A DNA stretch of 64,000 nucleotides. Origin: Thecamonas trahens ATCC 50062 (lineage: Eukaryota; Apusozoa; Apusomonadida; Apusomonadidae). Numbering within the stretch: the first letter of the stretch is position 1; every line of letters starts with the position of its first letter. Shown here in pieces: positions 1 through 9,244 of this stretch. A program made the translations under genes and the position numbers. The DNA lies in NCBI RefSeq assembly GCF_000142905.1, contig NW_013657649.1, positions 1 to 64,000 of the forward strand, in the 5' to 3' direction. A model generated the notes under the pieces. The model was not told the DNA's origin, did no database searches, and saw only the letters and a list, made by a program, of their open reading frames with translations.

Positions 1-204
1 CAACCGCGCCCTGCCTCATCGACCTGAACGTCACCCGAGTTCATCCCATTGCCTGCTAGCTTTGTCTAGTTCCTATTGGCTTACTCATACGTATGCTGTG
101 CAAGCCATGTATGATCTTTGGTTGTTGTTGTGGACGTCATCGCCTCGTTTGATGCTGGTTCCGGCTTTTCTTTAATTAATTCAACGTTCAACTCAATTAA
201 CGTC

Positions 205-1060
205 CGCCGCCTCGCCCCTGCCGGCCAAGTACCCGCCGCCCCTATCGCCCACACGCTGCACACACCCATCAGCCGTATCATTCTCACCTTTATCAATGCT
301 CAAGCCCAATCGCCATACCCAGCACCCCTTCGCCCGTCCCGTTACCCACGTCACGACCCCCCTCATCTCCCCTACCATACTCATTACCACCCGTCACCAC
401 AAACGACCACCCCACCCCTACCCCACCACCATCACTATCATCCTAGCCACAACCACCACCACCTTGCCTTGGCCATCCTCACCACCATCCCATCGCGCAC
501 TCGGCTTCCTCTTCCTCCTCGTCCTCCTCGTCTTCCCGCTCTACCTCACCCCCATCCTCTCCCCCGACCCTGACACCCATACCCCTCAACCATCACTATT
601 CATACTGTCCATCCTCCAACCAATACCAATCCCGGGCTACCCAGCCCCGACCGCGCTGCCTCAGCTGCCCCCGTCTCGTCGACCACCAGCCGCCAGCCGT
701 CGCCCTCTCGCCCGACCAGCCCACCTTCATCACCACGTAGCTCCTTCCCACTACCAGGTACGCAACCCGCGACCACACTACTGGTCATCATACATCCCAC
801 ACTATCACCAGTACCAATATCGCCGTCATAGACACCCATCTTCCTCGGCTCATTTCCGCGTAGGCTTGTTTTGCCTAGGTGGTTGAGCACGTCCTCGACC
901 GCCCGACCCCGCACACGCCCCCACCACACTCATTAAGAGATATGTCCAATCTGATTGCACTACTACTCTACTACATGCCCACACTACCCCGTTGCACAGT
1001 CTCCAATCCATAGCTGCTGTATTCCGGAATCCGAGTTCTGCCGGCTCAGGCCCAAGTTGT
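205..1060. repeat. Direct duplication, copy A (~0.86 kb)
   Basis: This segment matches 1655-2510 along its whole length in the same orientation, with an offset that drifts only from 1445 to 1453 bp. Shared landmarks are the block starting ccggccaagtacccg (221 and 1666) and the block ending ccgagttctg (about 1040 and 2493). Both copies are C-rich and pyrimidine-biased on the + strand. Long proline/histidine-rich frames cross them, but they differ between copies, so I do not call a gene. It looks like an old tandem duplication of non-coding sequence. Confidence 0.75.
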
Positions 1061-1654
1061 TGGCCCTGTGTCCCTTCGATGCTGCTGACCCCTCCTCCCC
1101 GGGCCCATCTCCGACCCCCACTCCCCAACCTGTCCACCCACAACCACCACACCCACACCACGCATACTCACCACCCCTGCAAACATAGCCACCCACTTCC
1201 TGCCCGCCGATATTCACATCAGCCGACGCCATCCCGTCAACAGCATCGCTGCCGACCGCCTGCTACTCGCCGCTGACCGCCGCCCGCCGCCGACCGACCA
1301 CCACCGGCACCACCGAGAGCAAGCTAGCTATCGACAGGACATTGGAGGCGATGCATTTAGACAGCCACATCAATGGCAATGCCTACCAGTCTGCCCTCTA
1401 ACCCAATCCTCCTCTCCCTCCTCCGGCCTTGCCCATCACAGCCCCTGCTGGCCTGCTCCGCCAGCCGCTGCTGCTGCCGATCACCGAGCCAGACGACGAG
1501 ACCACCGGGCTGGCCAAGACAAAGAAGAACAAGAGAGGGCAAGTGCAAGCGATAGGCAATGCAGTGGCGGGCTAGAGTGCAGTGGTCTGCCTCCTCTTCC
1601 AATCCCAAGCTCTCGTCTCCATCGACGTCCATCTCAATCCAATCCCGTCCGCCG
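1061..1654. other. Spacer between duplication copies, no gene seen
   Basis: This is C-rich, low-complexity sequence between the two duplicated blocks. It contains short CCACC/CACAC runs near 1140-1170. No frame has a recognisable domain or the G/C third-position bias that marks genes elsewhere in the window. Confidence 0.5.
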
Positions 1655-2510
1655 CCTTCCCTCTGCCGGCCAAGTACCCGTCGCCCCTATCGCCCACACT
1701 CCACACACATCTATCAGTCTCATCATACCCATGTTCGTCAATGCTCAAGCCCAATCGCCATACCTACTACCATTTCGCCCGTCCCGTCACCCACGTCACG
1801 ACCCCCCTCATCCCCCCCTACCATACTCATTACCACCCGTCACCACAAACCACGACCCTCACCGCCTACTCCACCAATATCACAATCATTCCAGCCACAA
1901 GCCCTACCCACATGCCTTGGCCATGCCCACCACCATCCCATCGCGCACCCCTCTTCCTGCTCGTCCTCCTCATCCTCGTCCTCTTCCCGCTCCAGCTCAC
2001 CCCCATCCTCATCCCCGACTCCGACACTCATACCCCTCAATCATCACATGCCTCACTGCCCGTCCACCAACCAATACCAATCTCAAGCCACCCAGCCTCG
2101 ACCCAGCCCCCTCAGCTGTCCCCTCCTCGCCGACCACCAGCCGCCAGCCGCCGCCCGCTCGCCCGGTCAGCCCCACCTTCATCACCACCTAGCTTCCACC
2201 CACTACCAGGTACGCTACCCACAACCTCACGCAAGGTCATCAGTCGTCCCATACTATCACCCGTACCAATATCGCTGTCATCGATATCCATTTTCCTCGG
2301 CTCATTTCCGCGTCGACTTGTTCTGCCTAGGTGGTTGAGCACGTCCTCGACCGCCCGACCCCGCACACGCTCCCCATCAACCTCATCACCAGCTATGGCC
2401 AATCTGATTTCACTACTACTCTACTACATGCCCACACTACCCCCTTGCACAGTATCCAATCCACAGCTGCAGTATTCCAGAATCCGAGTTCTGTCACCTG
2501 AGGCCCAACT
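1655..2510. repeat. Direct duplication, copy B (~0.86 kb)
   Basis: Second copy of the block at 205-1060. The best-preserved stretch is near 2300-2380 (matching 845-920), ending in the same cluster of cgtcctcgaccgcccgaccc. On the - strand both copies keep a short related peptide frame around that stretch (VEDVLNHLG-like), but it has no start, stop or splice context that agrees between copies. Confidence 0.75.
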
Positions 2511-2569
2511 CGCTCCGTCTACTCTTCGCCAACTTCCGCATCAGTCCGACTGTCGTCAATCAACAAGAG

Positions 2570-3310
2570 GGCCATCCGCGTGACCACGATCCACGGTCGT
2601 GCCAAAGTCGTCCGCCTCCTCATCGACGACGACGACGGCGACCCGACCGCCGACGAGTGCGAGGGTAACATATTCGTAGTTCTTTGCCATGGTGGTCGTG
2701 GGGTTCACCATGACGCTGCTGGGATCAATCTGTGTGACGTAACCATCCAGTTGCCGTCAGCCACGGCGTTGCCACTCGGCATGCGGCTCGTGGCGCAAGA
2801 GGTATATCGCCAGCAAAAGGACCATGTAGAACATGGCAATGACCGTCGTCTTGACCGTCGCCGATCGAAGCGCGCACACCGCCACTACCACCGCCAGCCT
2901 GCGTCCGAGGATCGCCAATTCGTACCAGGACAGATCCATTTGTACTTGGTCACCAGAAAGGCGTAACGGGTGCAAAGCCCACAAAGTCGAGCCTGCCGTG
3001 CTTGCGCTTGAGAAGCAGAGCTGGAGCATCTGAAATCGAGACTCCATACAACGTCGACGTCACCAAGACGAGCGGCAGGAGGTCGTGCCACGAGTTGGTA
3101 TAGCACCGTCGCTCGGGTTAGCACGCAGTGGGGTCCACGCGGCGGAGAGGGGTCCATCCCGAACATTCCTCCTAGGCCGCACTAAGCTCGACGTCTGGTC
3201 GTGCGAGAAGGGCAGCTGCCGAGTCGACGCACTCGTTGATGAGGGCAAAGAAAAGCGGCGTGGCACAGCCTACGGGAAACACTCTGTTCATCATCAGAGC
3301 TTAAACGCTG
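2570..3310 (-). pseudogene. Relic of an ankyrin-like / multi-TM membrane protein
   Basis: Reading the - strand, a frame near 3300-3190 gives an ankyrin-like unit (ATPLFFAL ... ALLARPDVEL) that ends at a stop. Another frame from about 3047 to 2760 carries two hydrophobic helices after a W-Y-E-x6-R-R motif (LSWYELAILGRRLAVVV). That matches the W-W-F-E-x6-R-R signature that opens the last membrane block of the LRR receptor at 39041-43005. The frame is interrupted by TGA at 2757-2759 but then continues to about 2575. With at least one frameshift and one stop and no start codon, it is a decayed copy. The ankyrin assignment is weak; the membrane-block similarity is better supported. No intact product is expected. 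Confidence 0.4.
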
Positions 3311-6071
3311 GCGTGACAAACACTGCAAGCTCGCCATAGTCTTTGACCGACGGTTGAGCGCGTGGCTTCTTACGTGCCTCTTCAAGCGCAACGAGTGCGT
3401 CCCAGTCCGGCTCAGTTGCGGTGTCCGAGGAGTTCTCGTTGCTCGCTGGGAGGTGTGGGAGAGCAACACGAGTACGATTGGGCTCGTCGTCTGCGCTTAG
3501 ATCGCGGGTGTAGTGCGCCTCGATGGCTGCCGCAATGGCATCATCGTCAAGCGCGGCAAGCGCGGCGGCGGCGGTGTCGGCGGCTGCCTGCTTGACTGCG
3601 GCTGCGGCTGCAGTGTCGTCGACACCGTTAAAGGCGTCGAGGACAGCATTGATGTCGATGAGGACAACGGTGCCGTTGTGAGTCGATGCTGCGACCTCGC
3701 GCCGCTGGACAATGTACGCGAGGTCGGTGATGCCGACGTCGTTGGCAAAGCTCGCCAGCGGTGTGGCTGTCCCTACCGAGAGCGAGGCCATGCGAGCCGA
3801 CCCGCTCCGCCCGGGGTTTTTCATCCGCGACAGCGCATGTGTACTCGGTGTGACCGCAAGCGGCGACGCCATGGCTGCAAACGACGACGCGCCTGCCAGC
3901 CTGTCGTCGCCCTCACGCCGCAGCGTGTCTACGTGCGACGATGACGCAGCCGAGACAAACGCGAGTCCGCCCGAGAGCTCGGTAGTAGCGTACTCCCACA
4001 GCGAGACAACGCCGACTTCGTCTGCCGAGGCCAGCAGCGGCGTCTCGGGCACCATCAGCAGCGAGGTGATCGGTGCGGTGTGTGCGTCGACAATGGTCCG
4101 GAGCCAGATGTGCGACCGTGTGTCCCACACACGGATGGTCATGTCATCGGCGCAAGAGATGACGACTGAGCCGTCACGAACAAGCGCGTTGATCGGCATA
4201 GTGTGCGCGTTGAGCTTGAGCGTCGAGAGGCACTGCGAGCCGTCAAAGGCCCAGATCCGCAGCGGCGGGTCTGCCCCGCCAATGACCAGCTCGCCCTCGG
4301 CCGAGTACACAAGGGCATAAATCTCTCCAATGCCGGCGTCAAAGGTGGCGCGCGGCACAGCCTTTTGCGTCCGTGCAATGCGGGCAATGTCCCACACCGC
4401 GACCGTTCCGTCGTACGAGCCCGAGATGACGAACTGCTTGCTCGCCGTGTTCGAGGTGGAGAACGAGTGGTTGACAACCTCAAGGCAGGTCACCGTGTTG
4501 GAGTGGGCGTCCACCCGGATGGTAGCGCCGGTCTCGATGTTCCACAGCGCCATGTCGCCGTTTTCGTGGCCAGTCACAAGCATGTCTGAAGAGGGATCGT
4601 ACGCCAGCGCAGTCACCTCGGACGTCCGCTCCTTGAACTGCGAGTGGTGGTGCATGTCGATGACGTCCCAGAATATGAGCAAGTCGTCCTGACCGGCAGT
4701 GACCAGCAGCTGCATGAGCCCGTCGGCAGCATCGACCGACTCGCTCTTCGCTCCCACACCGCTGGCCGCGGCTCCTTCCGAGCTTGTCCGCACAATCCCG
4801 CCCATAGCGCCAATCGGCGCTGTGTGGCCCCTGTGCTCAACAAGGCGCTCAAAGTGCTCGACGTGCCAGAGCTCGGCTGACTCGGGTGAGGTGAGCCGGA
4901 CGTGGCCAGCGTCGGTGAGCGAGATCGAGGTCAACGGGCCGTGGGTAAAGGCAAAGGACGCGAGCGCGCGCCGCGTGTTGAGAAACCACACAAAAACGGT
5001 TTCCGACTCGTCGATGAGATACAGCTCTTCGGTCGACGAGTTGTAGGCACAGCTGGTAAACGGCTTCTCATGGGGGTGGTCCTGCGAGACAATGACCTGC
5101 CCGGTGCTGATGTCGATCATCTTGACCACGTTTTCGAACGAGAGCGTGAACACAATGTTGTCGCGGGCAACCCACTTGATGACGTATGCACCTTGCTTGT
5201 GAAGAAATGGCCACGATGCGTCGTGCTCAAAGTACGGCACCTTGAGCGCCGCCGCCCGTGACCCGCGCTTCCGCACCGCGCGGTACGTGTCGATTGCCCC
5301 GTCAGTGTGCGCAACAATGAGTGTGCCGGAAACAGACGCCCTAGTAGCGGCAAAGTCAATGGCGGTGACCCACGGCAGCGGGATCGACCGCTTTGGCGAT
5401 GAGGTCACCTGGATTCTTTGCGAGAGCACAAAGACGGGGTACTTGAATGGGCGCGACGCCGGATCGACCGCCCACACCATCACCGAGCCATCAATCGAGT
5501 ACGACAAGATCATACTCCCATAGTGCGTCATGCATCCCAGTACTGTGCCTTTGTGCCCACGCAGCGTCTGGATGCACATCTTGGCGCCAGCCTGGGGCTC
5601 CACGTCCCAGATCCTCAGGCTGGCATCGGCCGACGACGAGACGACCAGCTTGATGTCGGCATCATACACCACATTCGTCACCGATCCCACATGCCCTTCC
5701 ACCAGAAGGCAGCCAGAGGCATCCGTCTCAAAGGCGCGACGCGTCCGAAACAGCGCTAGTGGCCCCATCGACGTCCCGCCCACCAACGTCGACGCGTGTT
5801 CGGCGTAGGCGTGACAGAGCAACGCGTTACTCTCCTCGAGCCTCCGCTGGCCCAGCCGCACCTTGGACGCTGGAAGAAACCGGAGTCCAAGCTCCACATG
5901 CTGCTGGGGTACGCCCCCGAGCATGGCTCGTCTGTTGTGGCAGCTTGGCGTGAGGTGGTGCCTTGCCTCCTCCTGCTCTCGTTCTTGCCCGCCGTTTGGC
6001 GCGTTTGGCCCGCTTTGGCCACGGCAGCCAGTCACAGCTCGCGGCGGCGGATGCTCCGGGGGTGCGTGCAT
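3294..6071 (-). CDS. WD40-repeat protein, two propellers likely
   Basis: The 925-residue product is built almost entirely of WD40 repeats. Clear GH...WD units occur at about residues 122-157 (LVEGHVGSVTNV...LRIWDV) and 168-202 (LRGHKGTV...MVWAV), and further units through the middle and C-terminal half end in LLIFWDV, MALWNIE, VAVWDIA, LRIWAF, IRVWDT and VSLWEY. Ten or more repeats imply two beta-propellers, a scaffold for protein complexes rather than an enzyme. An ATG at 6071 opens the frame, but residues 1-49 are low-complexity and the ATG at 5924 (MLGGVPQ) is an equally good start. The C-terminal tail is alanine-rich and acidic, a likely linker. The gene is divergent from the MED11-like gene, with about 400 bp between starts. 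I cannot assign it to a named WD40 family; the order of degenerate repeats recalls cilia- or signalling-associated WDR proteins, which is only an impression. Confidence 0.85.
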   Translation of the reverse strand: MHAPPEHPPPRAVTGCRGQSGPNAPNGGQEREQEEARHHLTPSCHNRRAMLGGVPQQHVELGLRFLPASKVRLGQRRLEESNALLCHAYAEHASTLVGGTSMGPLALFRTRRAFETDASGCLLVEGHVGSVTNVVYDADIKLVVSSSADASLRIWDVEPQAGAKMCIQTLRGHKGTVLGCMTHYGSMILSYSIDGSVMVWAVDPASRPFKYPVFVLSQRIQVTSSPKRSIPLPWVTAIDFAATRASVSGTLIVAHTDGAIDTYRAVRKRGSRAAALKVPYFEHDASWPFLHKQGAYVIKWVARDNIVFTLSFENVVKMIDISTGQVIVSQDHPHEKPFTSCAYNSSTEELYLIDESETVFVWFLNTRRALASFAFTHGPLTSISLTDAGHVRLTSPESAELWHVEHFERLVEHRGHTAPIGAMGGIVRTSSEGAAASGVGAKSESVDAADGLMQLLVTAGQDDLLIFWDVIDMHHHSQFKERTSEVTALAYDPSSDMLVTGHENGDMALWNIETGATIRVDAHSNTVTCLEVVNHSFSTSNTASKQFVISGSYDGTVAVWDIARIARTQKAVPRATFDAGIGEIYALVYSAEGELVIGGADPPLRIWAFDGSQCLSTLKLNAHTMPINALVRDGSVVISCADDMTIRVWDTRSHIWLRTIVDAHTAPITSLLMVPETPLLASADEVGVVSLWEYATTELSGGLAFVSAASSSHVDTLRREGDDRLAGASSFAAMASPLAVTPSTHALSRMKNPGRSGSARMASLSVGTATPLASFANDVGITDLAYIVQRREVAASTHNGTVVLIDINAVLDAFNGVDDTAAAAAVKQAAADTAAAALAALDDDAIAAAIEAHYTRDLSADDEPNRTRVALPHLPASNENSSDTATEPDWDALVALEEARKKPRAQPSVKDYGELAVFVTPAFKL

Positions 6072-6471
6072 ACTGCCAGTCTATGCTCCGTATCACATTG
6101 TGACTAGCACTGTGTCTGGCCAAGACCATGTCTGGTTACGATCTTGTTTTGGTTGGTCCGTTCGGTCGCGCTGCGCACGGCTTGTCTTCTCCACCATCTA
6201 CCACCTCCCCACCACCTTTGATGGCAACACAACTCCACCCCATCCATTCCAACACCTTCTCCCCCCCCCCATCTCTCAACTTCCTGCCCTTAGATCTGTC
6301 TTTTGCGCGCTTACCAAACTGGAACATGCACACCTGGCCACACCGCCTGCCCGCACCCAAACGACACCGAATTCTCCCGACTGAGCCACCACAAGCTCAA
6401 CACACACACACACACACACACGCATACATACACTTCACTCACCGAGCACCCACTCCGTATACACTCACGTT
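6072..6471. promoter_or_regulatory. Divergent intergenic region with C-tract and CA repeat
   Basis: This 400-bp space separates the WD40 gene (-) from the MED11-like gene (+), so it should hold both promoters. It has a C10 tract near 6259-6268 and a (CA)n run at about 6400-6423 just before the MED11 start. No TATA box is evident. Confidence 0.4.
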
Positions 6472-6954
6472 ATGTCGTCTTCTGCAACACCTGCTAACGA
6501 CACGCCCCGTGTGGTGGAGATGGTACCTGTGGGTGGGGAGAACCCACTGGCTGAGCTGGAGGCTGCCGAGAGCTCGGTTGTGGAGATGATGCAGATGGTG
6601 GCAGAGGTGACGCGTGCGCTCGAGCTGGCGGTGCCCAAGGTGGAAGGTGCTGATGATGTGGCTGATGAGCATGTTGATGCTGATGAGGAGAACAAGATTG
6701 CCCGTCCTGGCTCACAGTCGGACGCTTGGGATGTCCTCCACCGCAACTCGGGTCGCTTCTTTGATGTCCTCGGTCAGGTCCAAGTCACCCTCAAGAACGA
6801 GATCGCGGCTCTGGCTCCGCCCAGACCGTATGCCTACTCGGCCGCGGTGGAGAAGAAGGAAGCGCATGTGGCCTTGATGAAGACCCGTCTGTTCCGCGAG
6901 CACATTGCCCGCATCCGCAAGACCATCCTCGATGGCGCGCCGTCCGAGTCGTAG
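6472..6954 (+). CDS. MED11: Mediator subunit 11-like protein
   Basis: The 160-residue product has the layout of Mediator head subunit MED11: an N-terminal helix (PLAELEAAESSVVEMM, about residues 24-40), an acidic insert (about 60-80), then helix pairs FFDVLGQVQVTLKNEI and a YAYSAAVEKKEAHVALMK segment. These align with the 'F...I..IQ..L..EI......Y....Y.A...........L' pattern of plant and animal MED11. MED11 pairs with MED22 in the Mediator head, bridging activators and RNA polymerase II in the nucleus. Length fits the family (about 115-190 aa). The ATG at 6472 follows a CA repeat and is the first in frame. The 3' end of the gene is partly duplicated downstream (7013-7130). The assignment rests on pattern and length, not on a search; another small helical Mediator subunit is the main alternative. 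Confidence 0.6.
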   Translation: MSSSATPANDTPRVVEMVPVGGENPLAELEAAESSVVEMMQMVAEVTRALELAVPKVEGADDVADEHVDADEENKIARPGSQSDAWDVLHRNSGRFFDVLGQVQVTLKNEIAALAPPRPYAYSAAVEKKEAHVALMKTRLFREHIARIRKTILDGAPSES

Positions 6955-7012
6955 AGCATGTCTTTCGCCCGCGGCCTCGCCACCTTATGCCGCACGCCAA
7001 CTCGGTGGTGGC

Positions 7013-7130
7013 CTACCAAAGACCCGCCTGTGCCGCTACCAAAGACCCACACCTGTGTCGCGAGCGCATTGCCCGCATCCGCAAGACCATCCTCGATGGC
7101 GCCGTCCGAGTCGTAGAGCATGTCTCTCGT
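7013..7130 (+). pseudogene. Partial duplicate of the MED11-like gene 3' end
   Basis: The block 7051-7127 repeats about 75 bases of the end of the preceding gene and its first 3' bases (6893-6965) with few changes, including the stop region and the following agcatgtct. A shorter extra piece (ccaaagaccc + cctgtg) occurs twice just before it at 7017 and 7040. There is no start codon or upstream domain, so it is a duplication scar, not a gene. Confidence 0.75.
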
Positions 7131-7865
7131 CTGTCGCCCTACGCCCCAGACCGTGCCAAGGCATTGCTCGCGCCCGCCATTATCCTGCCGCATCTTTCAT
7201 TCATTGGTACCTCATGTACGAGTACGCGAGCAAGATAGGGAGCAAGTCGTACTCGTTCTCGTCCTCGGAGTACGAGACCTCCGGCTTGATCACGACTGGC
7301 TTCTGGCTCGCTCGCACCCCAACGAGCATGACGTTGCGGATGACAGCAAGAAGGCGGACGACAACGGTCGAAATGGTCGACGGCAACGAGCCGCTGGATC
7401 CACGCTCGGTGAAGCTTGCGCCCGAGCAGCCGTCTGGACCACAGGCGGCGAGTGGATCGGCGCCATGGTCGCCGACATCGTCGCAAGCAACAGTCACGGC
7501 GGCTCCCCGCGCTCGCGTCACCCGAATTGTTCCGCCATCCACCAGCCGGACGACCTGCCAAGTCGCAGAGGAAGCGAGCGGGCGGCGGAAGGAGAAAGAC
7601 AAGGAAGATATATGGGGCAAGGTTTGGAGGCGGCGACCAGTTGGCGGGGAACTAGTACGGCACCAGCTTGCACCAGCACGACACGTGGATTCAGGTCGCG
7701 TTACCTGGACATCAAAGGCGGCGATAGAGGGTAGGTGGATTCTTGAGTTAATGGGTATTGGCTGGCCGTTCGGAGATCATCCGATTGCGGCCGAGAGTCA
7801 TCGGCGCGGGTTGGAACGAGTCCGGTGCGTGCCAGGCAACGCGGCCGATACCTATCTCGACAGCA
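7131..7865. other. 735-bp space without a supported gene
   Basis: Frames cross this stretch on both strands. A - strand frame at 7201-7620 ends in a possible membrane helix and an acidic tail (EVSYSEDENEYD), but it opens with TTG, not ATG, and matches nothing I recognise. Promoter elements for the methyltransferase gene should lie at its right end. Confidence 0.4.
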
Positions 7866-8828
7866 ATGAGCGGCGGCAAGAGGAGCAAAGAAGACGGAAC
7901 AACGGTGATGGGACGAGAGATGGGTGAGATTCGTGGGTGGCTGCGAGGTCGTCATGTGACGGTGGGCGGTGTGACGGTGTGCGTGATGCTTGCGGTCATT
8001 GTCTGTGTCGCTGATCTCGATCTTATCCAGTACATGCCGCCGACGGGCAGCGACGGCCCAGAGCCAGCCAGGAGCGAAAAGACGGACGTACCCTTGTCTC
8101 CCGTGAGACCCAAAGGAGTACACAGGCAGAGCACAATGGCGTGGCGATCGAGTGCGAGCACCAACACGCGGCTGGTCGAGGCGCTTGTCCGGCACGACGT
8201 GATCCGGTCCGAGGCCGTTGCGGCGGCGATGAAGGCTGTCGACCGCAGCCTGTTTGCGCCCAGCGAGCCGTACTTGGATGCGCCGGTGTACCTCGGATGG
8301 GGCGCGACGATCTCGGCGCCGCACATGCACGCCCATGCGCTCGAGGTTCTCGTCGAGCACCTGCACCCGGACGCCAAGCTGCTCGACGTCGGCTTTGGCT
8401 CGGGCTATCTCGCCGCGGCGTTTGCTGTCGTCATCGGTGATGGCGGCGCTGGCGCAGTGTACGGCATCGAGCACATCGACGAGCTGGCTGAGATGGGCAG
8501 AGCCAACGTTGCGGCGTGGCAGGCAAAGACCGACACGCCGCACGCGACGATTCATCTCTCGGTTGGCAACGGATGGGACGGTCTGCCTGGCGCCGGGCCG
8601 TTCGACGCCATCCACGTCGGCGCTGCTGCGGACGATGTTCCGGCCTCACTCTTCGACCAGCTTGCTATTGGAGGACGCTTGATCATTCCGGTTGGCCCGG
8701 ACGGTGGCTATCAGGAGCTTGTCCAGGTTGATCGGGTCGACGCCGACAGCTACTCAGAAACAGTGCTGATGGGCGTCAAGTATGTTCCGCTCACTCAGAC
8801 GCCGCAAGCGCAGCTCGACCGGGTGTAA
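7866..8828 (+). CDS. PCMT1: Protein-L-isoaspartate O-methyltransferase, possibly membrane-anchored
   Basis: The enzyme uses S-adenosylmethionine to methylate isoaspartyl residues in damaged proteins so they can return to aspartate. The catalytic core starts at MAWRSSAST (ATG 8136). It shows the family's substrate-loop region (LGWGATISAPHMHAHAL), the SAM motif I (LLDVGFGSGYLAAAFA), the acidic SAM-ribose turn (VYGIEHIDELAEM) and the post-motif LPGAGPFDAIHVGAAA, ending with GGRLIIPVGP. The core is about 230 residues, normal for the family. Two upstream in-frame ATGs (7866 and 7908) would add about 90 residues with one hydrophobic stretch (VTVGGVTVCVMLAVIVCV), a signal anchor. I chose 7866 because the frame is open and has typical composition, but 8136 alone would give a standard cytosolic enzyme. 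Enzyme identity is secure; the N-terminus is not. Confidence 0.88.
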   Translation: MSGGKRSKEDGTTVMGREMGEIRGWLRGRHVTVGGVTVCVMLAVIVCVADLDLIQYMPPTGSDGPEPARSEKTDVPLSPVRPKGVHRQSTMAWRSSASTNTRLVEALVRHDVIRSEAVAAAMKAVDRSLFAPSEPYLDAPVYLGWGATISAPHMHAHALEVLVEHLHPDAKLLDVGFGSGYLAAAFAVVIGDGGAGAVYGIEHIDELAEMGRANVAAWQAKTDTPHATIHLSVGNGWDGLPGAGPFDAIHVGAAADDVPASLFDQLAIGGRLIIPVGPDGGYQELVQVDRVDADSYSETVLMGVKYVPLTQTPQAQLDRV

Positions 8829-8910
8829 TGCAAAGGTTTTTACAATGTACAATGGAATGTTTTGGTGAGCGTGGACCGGGCGAGTGGTCAGGTCTGGGTG
8901 CTGGTGTTGG

Positions 8911-8966
8911 GTGCCCTTTCGGCTGCGCGACGTCACACTGACAGCGTTTACGACCTTGGTGCGACC
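8911..8966 (+). promoter_or_regulatory. Repeated element with GACGTCAC core, copy 1
   Basis: A roughly 55-bp element (tgccctt..., then gcgcgacgtcacact, then cg..tt.cgac.ttgg) lies just after the methyltransferase gene and is repeated at 9123-9178, about 212 bp later. The shared core gcgcgacgtcacact contains a CRE/bZIP-like GACGTCAC half-site. Its place, upstream of the RING gene, suggests a promoter element. Confidence 0.4.
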
Positions 8967-9122
8967 GACGCGAGGAAGAAGGAAAGGGAAGAAGGGAGGC
9001 AGTGAGGGGGAGGGGAGGTGAGGGGCAAGTAACCCGTTACTTTTGTTGTTCTGTGGTGCCTATCATTTGTCCACAAGATACAAATCATGTAGCGATCGTG
9101 TGCTGGCTGGAGCGGGGTTTGT

Positions 9123-9178
9123 GTGCCCTTTTCTGTTGCGCGACGTCACACTCCAGTCGTTCGCGACTTGGGCGAGTT
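9123..9178 (+). promoter_or_regulatory. Repeated element with GACGTCAC core, copy 2
   Basis: Second copy of the element at 8911-8966, ending at an in-frame ATG (9179) and about 65 bp before the preferred RING-gene start (9245). Conservation of the gcgcgacgtcacact core while the flanks diverge is the evidence for function. Confidence 0.4.
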
Positions 9179-9244
9179 ATGGCTACTGATGGTGGCCACA
9201 GCAGCTGGTTATACTTCTCTCTAGCTGTTGTAAGAACAAAGAAA

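Noticed and set aside
118-2583. Long Pro/His/Ser-rich reading frames on the + strand
   Set aside because: They follow from C-rich low complexity. The frame used differs between the two duplicated copies and no domain or start context is conserved.
7201-7620. A 139-codon - strand frame with a possible membrane helix
   Set aside because: It opens with TTG, overlaps frames on the other strand of equal quality, and resembles no family. Kept only as a note on the intergenic space.
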